Part shown: positions 36,251-45,800 of the stretch, one piece after another
Layout of the letters: each line of letters starts with the position of its first letter
How positions within the stretch are numbered: the first letter of the stretch is position 1
Source: CAVUDO01 sp963740255
Lineage (GTDB): Bacteria; Actinomycetota; Actinomycetes; Mycobacteriales; Cryptosporangiaceae
Assembly: GCA_963740255.1 (NCBI GenBank)
Contig: CAVUDO010000002.1
Location: 1,240,001 to 1,304,000, forward strand
Length of the DNA: 64,000 bases
Direction: 5' to 3'
Translations under genes and position numbers: made by a program
The notes under the pieces: model-generated
Told to the model about the DNA's origin: nothing
What the model saw: the letters and a program-made list of their open reading frames with translations, nothing else
Databases searched by the model: none

Positions 36251-38536
36251 GTGCTGGAGAGGTACGGGCGGTTCTGCCACCGGCGGCGGTGGTGGCTGGT
36301 CGCGGCCTGCGCGCTCGTGGTGGCGGCCGCGGCCTACCTGGGCAGCGGTGTGTTCGGGGCGGTCGAGGACGGCGGCTTCGACGACCCGGCCAGCGAGAGC
36401 GTCCGGGCCGGCGACGCGGCCGACCAGGCGCTGGGTCGGGGCACGGCCGACGTCGTGGTGCTCTACCGCAGCGCCACCCTCACGGTGGACGACGCGCGCT
36501 TCCAGGCCGCGGTGACCGACACGCTGGACGCGTTGCCGGCCGCACGGGTGGCGCGCACGGTCACCTACTGGAGCGCCCAGGCGCCGCACCTGGCCAGCGT
36601 CGACCGGCACGCCACCTACGCCGTGCTCACGATGGCCGGGACGGCCGACCAGCAGGAGGTCCACTACCGGGCCGTCGCCAGTTCGCTCGACGCGCCGGGC
36701 CTGACCACCCAGGTGGGCGGGCGCATCCCGACCTTCGAGACGTTCTCCCGGCAGGTGAACGACGACCTGGGGAAGGCCGAGGCGATCTCGCTGCCCGTGC
36801 TCCTCGTCCTGCTCGTGGTGATCTTCGGCAGCCTCACGGCGGCCAGCCTCCCGCTCGCGATCGGCGGGGTCGGGATCCTCGGCGGCTTCGCCACGCTGCG
36901 CGCACTCGCCGAGGTGACCCACGTGTCCGTCTTCGCGGTCAACGTCGTCACGCTGATCGGCCTGGGCCTGGCCATCGACTACGGGCTGCTGATGGTGTCG
37001 CGGTTCCGCGAGGAGCTTCGCGGGGACCCGGTTCGCGGGGATCCAGGCGGCACCGACGTGCCGACGGCGCTGGCCCGCACCCTGTCCACAGCCGGCCGGA
37101 CGATCGCCGTCTCCGGGGTGACGGTGGCCGTGTCGCTGGCCGGTCTCACGTTCTTCGACATCCCGTTCCTGCGGTCGATGGGGCTGGGCGGCGTGGCGGT
37201 GGTGACCATCGACATGCTCGCGGCGCTCACCCTGCTGCCCGCGCTGCTCGCGGTGCTCGGGCGCCGGGTCGACGCCGTCTCGGTGCGCGGCCTGCGGCGG
37301 CGGTTCACGGGCAGCCTGGCCCGGCCGGGCCGCCGCTGGTTCGCCGACGGGTGGGCGCGGCTGGCCCGGGCCGTGATGCGGCATCCGATGACCTTCGCCG
37401 CCCGGCTGGTGCTGCTGCTGCTCGTCCTCGCCCTGCCGGTGCTGCACCTGTCCGTAGGCGCCACCGACGCCCGGGTACTCCCCGCCGGCACCGAGGCCCG
37501 GGTGGTCAGCGAGAGCCTGGTGCGCGACTTCCCCAGCAACGCGACGGCTCCGGTGCAGGTCGTGCTGCGGTTCGGACCCGCGGTCGGGGACGCCGGGCGG
37601 GGCGCCGCCCGGGCCTACCTGGCCCGCGTCCGCGACCTCGCCGGCGTCCAGGGCGCGGACGTCGCCGGCGCCGGCGGGGACGTCGTGCTGATCGCGGTCC
37701 GCTACGACAGCCGGCCGACCTCGCCCACGGCTCGCCGCCTGGTCGGTGCGATCCGCGACCTCCCACCCCCGGCCGGCGTGGAGGTGCTGGTCGGCGGGGA
37801 GACGGCCGGGGTCGCCGACCGGCTGGCGAGCATGGCCGCCACGCTGCCGTGGACGGTGGGGTTCGTCGCGGCGGTGACGTTCGTCCTGCTGGCCCTGGCG
37901 TTCGGGTCGGTGCTGCTGCCGGTCAAGGCGATCGTGATGAACGTGCTGTCGCTCGCGGCCACGTTCGGGGTGGTGGTCTGGATCTTCCAGGACGGGCACC
38001 TCTCCGACCTCCTCGGCTTCACGCCCACCGGGTCGATCGACCCGAGCATGCCCGTCCTGATGCTCGCCATCGTGTTCGGGCTCTCCACCGACTACGAGGT
38101 CTTCCTGCTCTCGCGGGTGCGCGAGCACTACGACCTCACCGGCGACAACACCGCGGCGGTCGCACACGGCATGCAGCGCACCGGCGGCATCATCACCAGC
38201 GCCGCGGTTCTGCTGCTCGCGGTGATCGGTGCGTTCTCGGTCTCGGGGGTGACGTCGATCAAGCTGATCGGGGTCGGCATGTTCGTGGCGATCCTGCTCG
38301 ACGCCACGGTCGTCCGGGCGCTGCTCGTCCCGGCCACGATGCGGCTGATGGGCCGGGCCAACTGGTGGGCGCCGGCACCGCTGCGCGCTCTCTACGCCCG
38401 GTCCGGCCTCCGCGGGTCCGTAACCGCCACACCGGCGCGAGGCAACGCGGACCCGACGCCGGCGGGCCGCCGTCGGCCAAGCCCACGAACGGTCGTCCGA
38501 CCTGGCCCGCGACCCGGTCCCGGACCGGAGCGGTGA
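36251..38536 (+). CDS. MMPL family RND transporter
   Basis: 761 residues. Topology of two repeats, each a membrane helix, an extracellular domain and five helices. Motifs: VNVVTLIGLGLAIDYGLLMV then SRFREEL in the first half; LMLAIVFGLSTDYEVFLLSR in the second, with the Asp-Tyr pairs of the proton relay. It likely exports lipids or drugs by proton-motive force. It lacks the long C-terminal domain of MmpL3; its C-terminal 50 residues are Pro/Arg-rich and disordered. GTG 36251 is the best start before the first helix. It ends 2 bp before the convergent ligA stop. Confidence 0.9.
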   Translation: MLERYGRFCHRRRWWLVAACALVVAAAAYLGSGVFGAVEDGGFDDPASESVRAGDAADQALGRGTADVVVLYRSATLTVDDARFQAAVTDTLDALPAARVARTVTYWSAQAPHLASVDRHATYAVLTMAGTADQQEVHYRAVASSLDAPGLTTQVGGRIPTFETFSRQVNDDLGKAEAISLPVLLVLLVVIFGSLTAASLPLAIGGVGILGGFATLRALAEVTHVSVFAVNVVTLIGLGLAIDYGLLMVSRFREELRGDPVRGDPGGTDVPTALARTLSTAGRTIAVSGVTVAVSLAGLTFFDIPFLRSMGLGGVAVVTIDMLAALTLLPALLAVLGRRVDAVSVRGLRRRFTGSLARPGRRWFADGWARLARAVMRHPMTFAARLVLLLLVLALPVLHLSVGATDARVLPAGTEARVVSESLVRDFPSNATAPVQVVLRFGPAVGDAGRGAARAYLARVRDLAGVQGADVAGAGGDVVLIAVRYDSRPTSPTARRLVGAIRDLPPPAGVEVLVGGETAGVADRLASMAATLPWTVGFVAAVTFVLLALAFGSVLLPVKAIVMNVLSLAATFGVVVWIFQDGHLSDLLGFTPTGSIDPSMPVLMLAIVFGLSTDYEVFLLSRVREHYDLTGDNTAAVAHGMQRTGGIITSAAVLLLAVIGAFSVSGVTSIKLIGVGMFVAILLDATVVRALLVPATMRLMGRANWWAPAPLRALYARSGLRGSVTATPARGNADPTPAGRRRPSPRTVVRPGPRPGPGPER

Positions 38537-38538
38537 CC

Positions 38539-40809
38539 TTATTCCGCGTCGGCGCGCATCGCCAGCTTGTCCGCGGCCTCCGGGCCGCCTGTCAGCAGCA
38601 CCCGGAAGGCGCCCTCGTCGAGGATCGGCACGCCGAGCTGCAGCGCCTTGTCGTACTTGGACCCGGGCGAGTCGCCGACCACGACGAACGCGGTCTTCTT
38701 CGAGACGCCGCCGCTCACCTTCCCGCCGAGGTTCTGCACGGCCTCGGTGGCCGAGTCACGGCTGAACTCCTCCATCGAGCCGGTGATCACCACGGTCAGC
38801 CCCGCCAGCGGACGCGGCCCGGACTCGACCACCTCCTGTTCCCACCGCACTCCGGCCTCGCGCCACTTCTCCACGATCTCGCGGTGCCAGTCGACCGTGA
38901 ACCACTCCACCAGGGCGGCCGCGATCGTCGGGCCGACGCGGTCGACCGTGGCCAGCTCCTCCTCGGTGGCCGCGACGATCCGGTCGAGCGAGCCGAACTC
39001 CCGGGCCAGCGCCTGGGCGGCGTCGGGCCCCACGTGCCGGATCGACAACGCGACGATCAGCCGCCAGAGCGGGCTGCTCTTGGCCCGCTCCAGCTCGGCG
39101 AACATCGTCTCGGTGTTCTTCTTCGGCACCGGCGGGGCCTTCGGCGTGCCCTTGGTGAAGAAGTACGGCACCAGCTCGACCTCGCCGGTGCGCTTGTTCT
39201 CCCGCCGGATCGTGACCTCCGCCAGGTCGGTCGCGGTGAGCGCGAACAGGTCGCCCTCGTCGCGCAGGGGCGGCACCGCGGGCTCGGCCGGGGCGGTCAG
39301 GGCGATGGCCGCCTGTTCGCCCAGCGCCTCGATGTCCAGGGCGTCCCGGCCGGCCAGGTAGGAGATCCGTTCGCGCAGCTGCGCCGGGCAGCTGCGGGCG
39401 TTCGGGCACCGGATGTCGACATCGCCCTCCTTGGCCGGCGCAAGCGCGGTGCCGCAGGACGGGCACGCGGTGGGCATCGCGAACTCCCGTTCGGAGCCGT
39501 CGCGCAGGTCCACGACCGGGCCGACGATCTCGGGGATGACGTCGCCGGCCTTGCGCAGGACCACGGTGTCGCCGATCAGGACGCCCTTGCGCCGCACCTC
39601 CGAGGCGTTGTGCAGGGTGGCCGTCTCCACCGTCGACCCGGCGACCCGCACCGGCTCCATCACCCCGTACGGGGTGACCCGGCCCGTCCGGCCCACGTTG
39701 ACCTCGATGGACAGCAGCTTGGTGTTGACCTCCTCCGGCGGGTACTTGTACGCGATCGCCCAGCGCGGGGCCCGGCTGGTGGAACCGAGCCGCCGTTGCA
39801 CCGCGATCTCGTCCACCTTCACCACGACGCCGTCGATCTCGTGCTCGACCGAGTGCCGGTGCTCGCGGAAGTGCTCGATGAACGCCTCCGCCTCCGCCAG
39901 CGAGGAGACCCCCTTGAAATGCGCCGAGGTGGGCAGGCCCCAGCCGCGCAGTCGTTCGTACGCCTGCGACTGGGTGCTCAGCGGGAAGCCCTCCCGCCGG
40001 CCGATGCCGTGCACCAGCATCCGCAGCGGGCGGGACGCGGTGATCCGCGGGTCCTTCACCCGCAGCGACCCGGCGGCGGCGTTGCGCGGGTTGGCGAACG
40101 GGGCCTTGCCCGCCTCGACCAGCGACGCGTTCAGGCCGGCGAACGCCTCGACCGGGAAGAACACCTCGCCGCGGACCTCGACGAGCTCGGGCACGTCGTC
40201 GCCGGCGAGCTCGGTCGGGACATCGGCCAGGGTGCGGACATTCAGCGTGACGTCCTCACCAGTCACGCCGTTTCCCCTGGTCAGTGCCCGGGTGAGCCGC
40301 CCCCGTTCGTACAGCAGGTTGATCGCGAGGCCGTCCACCTTCAGCTCGCACAGGTAGTGGAACCCGGTACCGGCCTCGGCGTTGGCCTCCCGGGCGACCC
40401 GGTCGGCCCAGGCCGAGAGCTCCTCGGCCCGGAACGCGTTGTCGAGGCTGAGCATGCGTTCGAGGTGGTCGACCGCGGTGAAGTCGGTGGAGAAGTCGCC
40501 GCCCACCCGCTGAGTCGGCGAGTCGGGCGTGCGCAGCTCCGGGTAGGCGTCCTCCAGGGCGTTCAGCTCGCGCAGCAGCGCGTCGTACTCGGCGTCGGAG
40601 ACCGTCGGGGCGTCCTTGACGTGGTAGGCGAACTGGTGCGACGACGCCTCCTCGGCGAGCGCGGCGTGCCGGTGGCGCGCCTCGGCCGGCGCCGCGGCGA
40701 CCTCGGCGTCGGTCGTCGGCAGGTCGTCGGCGGACGGGTCGGACGCAGGGGCGGCGGCGTCGGGCACATCGGCAGCGGACACATCGGCAGCGGGGTCGTC
40801 GGAAGCCAC
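38539..40809 (-). CDS. ligA: NAD-dependent DNA ligase
   Basis: 756 residues. Domain Ia YxDxxYD-type start (HQFAYHVKDAPTVSDAEYDA), adenylation Lys in LCELKVDGLAINLLYE, OB fold with RTGRVTPYGVMEPVRVAG, Zn finger CPSCGTALAP and CPNARSCPAQL, helix-hairpin-helix repeats and a C-terminal BRCT domain (GPRPLAGLTVVITGSMEEFS). It seals nicks in replication and repair. It has an N-terminal Ala/Asp-rich extension of about 45 residues. GTG 40809 is chosen: GGAGGG lies upstream and overlaps the end of the MetE-like gene, giving 1 bp between stop and start. Confidence 0.96.
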   Translation of the reverse strand: MASDDPAADVSAADVPDAAAPASDPSADDLPTTDAEVAAAPAEARHRHAALAEEASSHQFAYHVKDAPTVSDAEYDALLRELNALEDAYPELRTPDSPTQRVGGDFSTDFTAVDHLERMLSLDNAFRAEELSAWADRVAREANAEAGTGFHYLCELKVDGLAINLLYERGRLTRALTRGNGVTGEDVTLNVRTLADVPTELAGDDVPELVEVRGEVFFPVEAFAGLNASLVEAGKAPFANPRNAAAGSLRVKDPRITASRPLRMLVHGIGRREGFPLSTQSQAYERLRGWGLPTSAHFKGVSSLAEAEAFIEHFREHRHSVEHEIDGVVVKVDEIAVQRRLGSTSRAPRWAIAYKYPPEEVNTKLLSIEVNVGRTGRVTPYGVMEPVRVAGSTVETATLHNASEVRRKGVLIGDTVVLRKAGDVIPEIVGPVVDLRDGSEREFAMPTACPSCGTALAPAKEGDVDIRCPNARSCPAQLRERISYLAGRDALDIEALGEQAAIALTAPAEPAVPPLRDEGDLFALTATDLAEVTIRRENKRTGEVELVPYFFTKGTPKAPPVPKKNTETMFAELERAKSSPLWRLIVALSIRHVGPDAAQALAREFGSLDRIVAATEEELATVDRVGPTIAAALVEWFTVDWHREIVEKWREAGVRWEQEVVESGPRPLAGLTVVITGSMEEFSRDSATEAVQNLGGKVSGGVSKKTAFVVVGDSPGSKYDKALQLGVPILDEGAFRVLLTGGPEAADKLAMRADAE

Positions 40810-40810
40810 G

Positions 40811-41833
40811 TCAGCCCTCCGGGTCGTCGGCCAGGCGGCGGGCGGCCTCGCGTGCCGCGGCCAGCGCGGCACGGGCGTGCTCGGGGGACGCGCCGGCCAG
40901 GCCGCAGGTCGGGGAGACCACCACCTGCGTGCCCATCCGGGCCGGGGCGAGGCCGAGACGGCGCCACAACGTCTTCACGGGCACCACGCTAGTCATCGGC
41001 TCCGACAGTTCACCGGCTTCCCCGGCCGCCGGCAGGACCCCCGCGACCAGGCCGAAGCCCGCGTCCAGGTGCTCGCCCAGCTCCTCCACCGCGGCCGTCG
41101 CGTCCAGGTCGAGCAGGGTCAGGTCGACCGACACCGCCGTCGCGCCGGCCCGCCGCAGCAGCGCGTACGGCACGTCCGCGGCGCAGCAGTGCACGACCAC
41201 CGGCACGCCGGCGGCCTCCGCCACGGACCGCAGTCCGGACTCCACCGTCGACGCCTCCGGCCGCCGCAGCGTCCCGAAGCCGCTGGCCGTCCGCACCTCG
41301 CCGGCGAGCACCGACGGCAGCGCCGGCTCGTCGAACTGCAGCACCACCGAGGCGAGCGGCAGCCGGCGCCGCACGTCCGCGACATACCGGGACACCCCTT
41401 CGGCGAGCGAGGCGACCAGGTCGCGCACCGCGCCGGAGTCGGCCAGCGCCTTGTCGCCGTAGTGCAGCTCGAGGGTGGCGGCCAGCGTCCACGGCCCGGC
41501 CGCCTGCACCTTGAACGGGCCGGCGTACTCCGCGGCCAGTTCGGCCAGCGTGTCCAGGTCGCGGTCGAGGTGGTCGAGGATGCGGCGGTGGTCGCGGCCG
41601 GGCCGGTCGACCAGCCGCCAGCCGGACGGCTGGAGGTCCACCGGCAGGTCCACGAGCAGACCCGCGCCGCGTCCGACCAGGCCGGCGCCGGGCCCGCGGG
41701 CCGGCAGCTCGGGCAGGAACGGCAGGTCGGGGAGCTCGCCGAGGACGGTGCGCAACGCCTCGGCGACGTCGGTGCCGGGCATCGAACCGATCCCGGTCGC
41801 CGCGCCGGCCGGCCACGGAAGGGGGGTGCTCAT
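40811..41833 (-). CDS. MetE C-terminal-like protein (vitamin B12-independent methionine synthase family)
   Basis: 340 residues, about the size of only the C-terminal MetE barrel. Start MSTPLPWPAGAATGIGSMPG. Probable zinc ligands: His and Cys in VPVVVHCCAADVPY, Cys in VVVSPTCGLAGASPEHARAA. The family includes archaeal-type short MetE; in actinobacteria this gene between mnmA and ligA is conserved (Rv3015c in M. tuberculosis) and its true reaction is not known. ATG 41833 has AGGG 8 bp upstream. It ends 1 bp before ligA starts. Confidence 0.85.
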   Translation of the reverse strand: MSTPLPWPAGAATGIGSMPGTDVAEALRTVLGELPDLPFLPELPARGPGAGLVGRGAGLLVDLPVDLQPSGWRLVDRPGRDHRRILDHLDRDLDTLAELAAEYAGPFKVQAAGPWTLAATLELHYGDKALADSGAVRDLVASLAEGVSRYVADVRRRLPLASVVLQFDEPALPSVLAGEVRTASGFGTLRRPEASTVESGLRSVAEAAGVPVVVHCCAADVPYALLRRAGATAVSVDLTLLDLDATAAVEELGEHLDAGFGLVAGVLPAAGEAGELSEPMTSVVPVKTLWRRLGLAPARMGTQVVVSPTCGLAGASPEHARAALAAAREAARRLADDPEG

Positions 41834-41890
41834 GCCGGTGACCCTAAGCGGCCCGGGTCGCCGCCGGCGACGGCGCGGACCCGGCACAGC

Positions 41891-42259
41891 TCAGCACGCG
41901 ATCCGGCCGGCCAGTTCCGCGGCGGTGCGGTGCGGGTCGTCGACCTCCAGCACGAGCCGGGCCAGCGGCGCGGGCCCGGCGAGGTCGACGACCAGCACCT
42001 CCTCGGCACGGTGCGCGCACCAGAACTGTGGCCGGGTGTGCCGGCCGTGGTACGTGCCGGCGACGATCACGCCGGGCAGGAAGGTCCCCGGTGCCCGGAA
42101 CAGCGGCCGCTCGGCGTCCACCTCGGCCCGCGACCCCACCGCGACCCCGGCGACGCTGGCCAGCGGGGCCTCGACCCGGCGCCGCAGCGCCCAGACGGCA
42201 TCCCATCCGGTGAGCACCACCGCGAGCGTCGAGTCGTCGGCCTCGATCCGTACGCCCAC
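41891..42259 (-). CDS. Conserved hypothetical protein
   Basis: 122 residues, no signal peptide. Starts MGVRIEADDSTLAVVLTGWD and contains RAPGTFLPGVIVAGTYHGRH and FWCAHRAEEVLVVDL. Short proteins of this type (PH-like or DUF-like) occur in many actinobacteria, but I cannot name a function. GTG 42259 lies 1 bp after the mnmA stop, so it is probably made with MnmA. Confidence 0.78.
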   Translation of the reverse strand: MGVRIEADDSTLAVVLTGWDAVWALRRRVEAPLASVAGVAVGSRAEVDAERPLFRAPGTFLPGVIVAGTYHGRHTRPQFWCAHRAEEVLVVDLAGPAPLARLVLEVDDPHRTAAELAGRIAC

Positions 42260-42260
42260 G

Positions 42261-43373
42261 TCAGGCGTTCCGGGACGGAGTGCCGGTGGACGCGACGCGG
42301 CGAGGGGTCTCGATCGTGGCCGCGCCGAGCACCCGGTCGCCGTCCGGGTCCGGGGCGTAGAGGACGACGGCCTGGCCGGCAGCGATCCCGCGCGCCGGCT
42401 CGTGCAGGCGCACCCGCCAGCGGCCGTCGTCCGGGTACACGGTGGCGGGCACGGTGGCGCCGTGCGCCCGCATCTGCACCCGGCAGTCGAACGGCGCCGT
42501 GCGCGGCACCCCGTCGGTCCACACCGGACGGATTCCGGCCACCTCGTCGACGTCCAGCGCCTCGGCCGGGCCGACCCGCACGGTGTTGGTCACCGGTGCG
42601 ATGTCCAGGACGTAGCGGGGCCTTCCGTCGGCGGCCGGTCGGCCGATCTTGAGGCCACGGCGCTGCCCGACGGTGTAGGCGAAGGAGCCGTCGTGCCGAC
42701 CGAGCACCTCCCCGGACGCGTCGTCGACGATGTCGCCGGGCTGGTCGCCCAGGCGCTCGCGGAGGAAGCCGGCGGTGTCGCCGTCCGGGATGAAGCAGAT
42801 GTCGTGGGAGTCCGGCTTCTCCGCGACGCCCAGGCCGCGACGGGCGGCCTCGGCCCGCACCTGGGCCTTGGTGGAGTCGCCGAGCGGGAACACCGCATGG
42901 GCGAGCTGGTCGGCCCGCAGGACGGCCAGCACGTAGGACTGGTCCTTGTCCGGGTCCACCGACCGGCGCAGCACCCCGCCGGCCAACCGCGCGTGGTGCC
43001 CGGTGACCACCGCGTCGAAGCCGAGCGCGACGGCGCGGTCGAGCACGGCCTCGAACTTGATCCGCTCGTTGCACCGCAGGCACGGGTTGGGCGTCCGGCC
43101 GGCGGCGTACTCGGCGACGAAGTCGTCCACCACGTCGCGGCCGAACTCCTCGGCCATTCCCCACACGTAGAACGGGATGCCCAGCACGTCGGCCGCCCGG
43201 GCGGCGTCCCGGGAGTCCTCCACCGTGCAGCAGCCGCGGGCGCCGAGCCGGTGCTGGGTCGGCGAGGGCGAGAGCGCCAGGTGGACGCCGGTGACATCGT
43301 GACCGGCGTCGACCGCCCGCGCCGCGGCCACGGCGGAGTCGACCCCGCCGGACATCGCCGCCAGCACCCGCAT
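42261..43373 (-). CDS. mnmA: tRNA-specific 2-thiouridylase
   Basis: 370 residues. PP-loop SGGVDSAVAA at the N-terminus binds ATP; catalytic Cys pair in NPCLRCNERIKFE (about residue 100) and DICFIPDGDTAGF (about residue 198); GQRRGLKIG in the C-terminal barrel. It thiolates U34 of tRNA Lys, Glu and Gln, using sulfur from IscS. Start ATG 43373 (MRVLAAMSGG) is preferred: GGAG lies 8 bp upstream; GTG 43382 would add three residues. Its sulfur donor iscS, usually close by, is here 7 kb away beyond the accessory block. Confidence 0.96.
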   Translation of the reverse strand: MRVLAAMSGGVDSAVAAARAVDAGHDVTGVHLALSPSPTQHRLGARGCCTVEDSRDAARAADVLGIPFYVWGMAEEFGRDVVDDFVAEYAAGRTPNPCLRCNERIKFEAVLDRAVALGFDAVVTGHHARLAGGVLRRSVDPDKDQSYVLAVLRADQLAHAVFPLGDSTKAQVRAEAARRGLGVAEKPDSHDICFIPDGDTAGFLRERLGDQPGDIVDDASGEVLGRHDGSFAYTVGQRRGLKIGRPAADGRPRYVLDIAPVTNTVRVGPAEALDVDEVAGIRPVWTDGVPRTAPFDCRVQMRAHGATVPATVYPDDGRWRVRLHEPARGIAAGQAVVLYAPDPDGDRVLGAATIETPRRVASTGTPSRNA

Positions 43374-43513
43374 CGCTCCCACTCCGTTTCACGATTCGCC
43401 TGGTAACCAGGGTACGCAGGACCAGCCGAGGAACGACCATGGGCAAGGTCGGCAGACACGCCGGCGTCCCCGGGCAGTAGTCGTGCCCGTGCTCCGAAAT
43501 ACGACGATCCTAA

Positions 43514-44701
43514 TCAGTGGCGCCTTTCAGGAACAATCCAGACATTTCCTGACGGGTCGTCCAGCCAGACGTACTGGTCGTCCGCACGAGCTGTGAATCC
43601 GTAGCGGTTCCAGTCCGGTAGGCCGGAATTCGTCCACTCCTCGAAAGCCCGCTCGATCATGGCCCATAGCTGCTGAGGACCCGCTTCGCGCACACGGTGA
43701 ACGCCCTGATGACCGCGATGGCTAACCTCGCACCAGGAGCCGTCGGAGGCATGGAGCTGCGTGCGGAGAGCGTGGTCCTCGCCGACCATGACCAGACTCA
43801 TCGGATGCGAAATGGCGACCTGGGCGAGATACGTCACCGGAAGGCTCCAGTCATCCACCACGCTTGGATCGAGTGCGGTGCTCCTCTCCCGGACATGGAC
43901 GGCATCGGGCTCGACAAGGATCGGCGAACGCCCTGTCGAGGCCGTGGGATGTAGTGCCATGAATGCTCCATACCGCCGGCCATGACGGGTCAGAAAGCGC
44001 CCTTCCAGCTGGTCACCCCCTTTGCGCAGGAGCGCGAGATTGCCGCTCGCAAGGTCACCCTGGATATCGACCAGCAGGAGACCTCCCGGACGGAGTTGCT
44101 CGATCCAGGCGGTGGGCACACGCCGCACGGAGCAGGTGGCGATGATGCGGTCGTACGGCGCTCCCGCAGCGAAGCCATCTGCGCCGTCCCGGACCGAGAG
44201 CGTTGGGTGATAACCGAGACCAGCCAGCCGTTCCTTCGCCACCTCAACCAGATCGGGCTGAACATCGACGGAGTACACCCGCTCGGCGCCAAGGCGGGCA
44301 GAGAGGAGTGCCGCGTTGTACCCGGTTCCAGTGCCGATCTCCAGAACCCTGTGCCCGTCGGACACGTCGAGATCTTCGAGCATCGGCAGCATGAGTCCCG
44401 GCATCGTGCTCGACGAGGAGCCAACCTGGTAAGTGCCGGCAGCGGTCGTCACCTCGGCCAACCTCGTCACCAGCGTCTGGTCAGAGTAGACGGCGTTCCA
44501 CCAGGCGTCTCGCTGGCTTGCATTGGCGCTGTCGACCGGTCTGAACTCGCCGACTCCGTCCACCTCGAAGTACCGGGGCACAAACGCGTGGCGAGGCACC
44601 GAGCACAGCGCCTCCCTCCAGACGGAGGTACGCAGGTCCCCCTGCCTGGTGAGCTGAACGGCCAGGCGGCGGACTGCCTCTCGCCAGTCGGGCGGGATCA
44701 T
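43514..44701 (-). CDS. tgmC: PIMT-like methyltransferase of an ATP-grasp RiPP cluster
   Basis: 395 residues. The N-terminal 210 residues resemble protein-L-isoaspartate O-methyltransferase: VPRHAFVPRYFE, SSSSTMPGLMLPMLEDL, the SAM motif VLEIGTGTGYNAALLSARLG, then IIATCSVRRVPTAWIEQL. The last 180 residues are an extension not found in housekeeping PIMT, as in the methyltransferases of graspetide clusters, where it may bind the cyclised precursor. By analogy with fuscimiditide it would methylate one Asp of the ring-bearing peptide, which then closes to an aspartimide; this is inference. ATG 44701 overlaps the tgmB stop (ATGA). Codons are more A/T-ending than the backbone, suggesting acquisition. 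Confidence 0.88.
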   Translation of the reverse strand: MIPPDWREAVRRLAVQLTRQGDLRTSVWREALCSVPRHAFVPRYFEVDGVGEFRPVDSANASQRDAWWNAVYSDQTLVTRLAEVTTAAGTYQVGSSSSTMPGLMLPMLEDLDVSDGHRVLEIGTGTGYNAALLSARLGAERVYSVDVQPDLVEVAKERLAGLGYHPTLSVRDGADGFAAGAPYDRIIATCSVRRVPTAWIEQLRPGGLLLVDIQGDLASGNLALLRKGGDQLEGRFLTRHGRRYGAFMALHPTASTGRSPILVEPDAVHVRERSTALDPSVVDDWSLPVTYLAQVAISHPMSLVMVGEDHALRTQLHASDGSWCEVSHRGHQGVHRVREAGPQQLWAMIERAFEEWTNSGLPDWNRYGFTARADDQYVWLDDPSGNVWIVPERRH

Positions 44702-45651
44702 GCCTGCTCCAAGAGATCGGCCAGGGCGGGGCTGATCGGCAGCCCGGTGTGGGCTTCGATCCAGTCGTACAGTCCGGCGGGATTGCACTCGAAGAACACC
44801 CACCGTCCATCGCGGGTGACCGCGAAATCGAACGCTCCGTATGCCAGTCCGAACGCGGCGAGGTATGCACGGATGCCCCTGGACACTTCGCCAGGCACGT
44901 CGACCACCTCGTACCTCAACGCCGCGAAGTCGGCGCGCCAATCAATCTTGCTGGCTTCGCTGCCGGCGTGGATGGCGGCAGCGAACAACCGGTCGCCCAC
45001 CGCTGTCACGCGTGCCTCGTAGTCCTTGTCCACCCACTCCTGGAACAGGTGGGCCGTGGTTTCCACGCCAGACAGGTCGCGCAGATCCTCGTCGGTGAGT
45101 CGTCGAGTGTGGACTACCTTCGCCGAGCCGTCCTCGAACACCGCACTCGCACCGAGCGTCTTGGTCACCACGCCGCCAGGAAATCCTGCTGCGAAGCGAA
45201 GGGCCGCCTCCGGCTCGTTGGTCACCATGGTTTCCGGCACGGCCAGGCCGCATCGTGCGGCGACGACCAGTTGATGCGGCTTGTACGAGGCGTCGGCCTC
45301 TCGTGCTGGATGGTTGACCCATCGCACCGGCAGCGCCGCCAGCACTCCACCCAGACCGAACTTGGCCTCCCAGATCGCGTGCCGGCGCTCCGGCGGCGAC
45401 ATGCCCGGCGCGAGGGAGAATACGGTCGGTCGTCGATACCAGACCGACCTCAGCTCGGCCAGATGAACGAACCGATGCGCCGTGCGCAGGACCCCCGACC
45501 AGGCGCCCCTGCTGAGTCGGACGTCCAGGGCGAGACTGCCCGGAAACCATCCCGTGTCCGCTCTGAATACCGGAACCTCCCGTCGGGTCAGCTCGGCGAC
45601 CACCCGGTCGGCGCAGGTGTCGACCTCGTCCGCCAGGACGAGAACTGTCAC
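44698..45651 (-). CDS. tgmB: ATP-grasp RiPP maturase (graspetide ligase)
   Basis: 317 residues. N-terminal MvdD-like pre-ATP-grasp region (MTVLVLADEVDTCADRVVAE, then VWYRRPTVFSL), then an ATP-grasp fold: GGVVTKTLGASAVF (ATP Lys), TAHLFQEWVDKDYEARVTAV, and FDFAVTRDGRWVFFECNPAG with the ExN metal-binding pair. Such enzymes link side chains of Asp/Glu to Thr/Ser (ester) or Lys (amide) in the precursor. It overlaps tgmC by 4 bp and follows tgmA on the same strand after 141 bp of degenerate repeats. GTG 45651 has GAGG 7 bp upstream. Confidence 0.9.
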   Translation of the reverse strand: MTVLVLADEVDTCADRVVAELTRREVPVFRADTGWFPGSLALDVRLSRGAWSGVLRTAHRFVHLAELRSVWYRRPTVFSLAPGMSPPERRHAIWEAKFGLGGVLAALPVRWVNHPAREADASYKPHQLVVAARCGLAVPETMVTNEPEAALRFAAGFPGGVVTKTLGASAVFEDGSAKVVHTRRLTDEDLRDLSGVETTAHLFQEWVDKDYEARVTAVGDRLFAAAIHAGSEASKIDWRADFAALRYEVVDVPGEVSRGIRAYLAAFGLAYGAFDFAVTRDGRWVFFECNPAGLYDWIEAHTGLPISPALADLLEQA

Positions 45652-45654
45652 GGC

Positions 45655-45800
45655 GCCGCCTCGCTCTCTCTCGGCGGCCCCGCGACAGACGCAGTGCCGT
45701 TGGTCCCCTCGCCTCGCTCAGTCACGGCCTGCCTCGTTGGGCTCGGCGGTCCCGTGACGACACTGTGTCCTTCGCTCCCTCGCTCCGCTCGGTCACGGTG
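45655..45800 (-). repeat. Degenerate tandem repeat between tgmA and tgmB
   Basis: Two imperfect units of about 70 bp on the minus strand, each beginning CCGTGAC then GAGCG and containing GGGACCGCCGAG or GGGGCCGCCGAG. A third CCGTGAC coincides with the tgmB start codon. The bases are rich in GAGCGAG motifs. It may set the ratio of precursor to enzyme through mRNA structure, or be a dispersed genomic repeat. Confidence 0.6.

Noticed and set aside
36013..40992. A 1659-codon open frame on the plus strand across the MMPL and ligA genes
   Set aside because: It is in the wrong frame over MMPL and antisense to ligA; composition is Arg/Gly/Pro-rich, as shadow frames in GC-rich DNA are.
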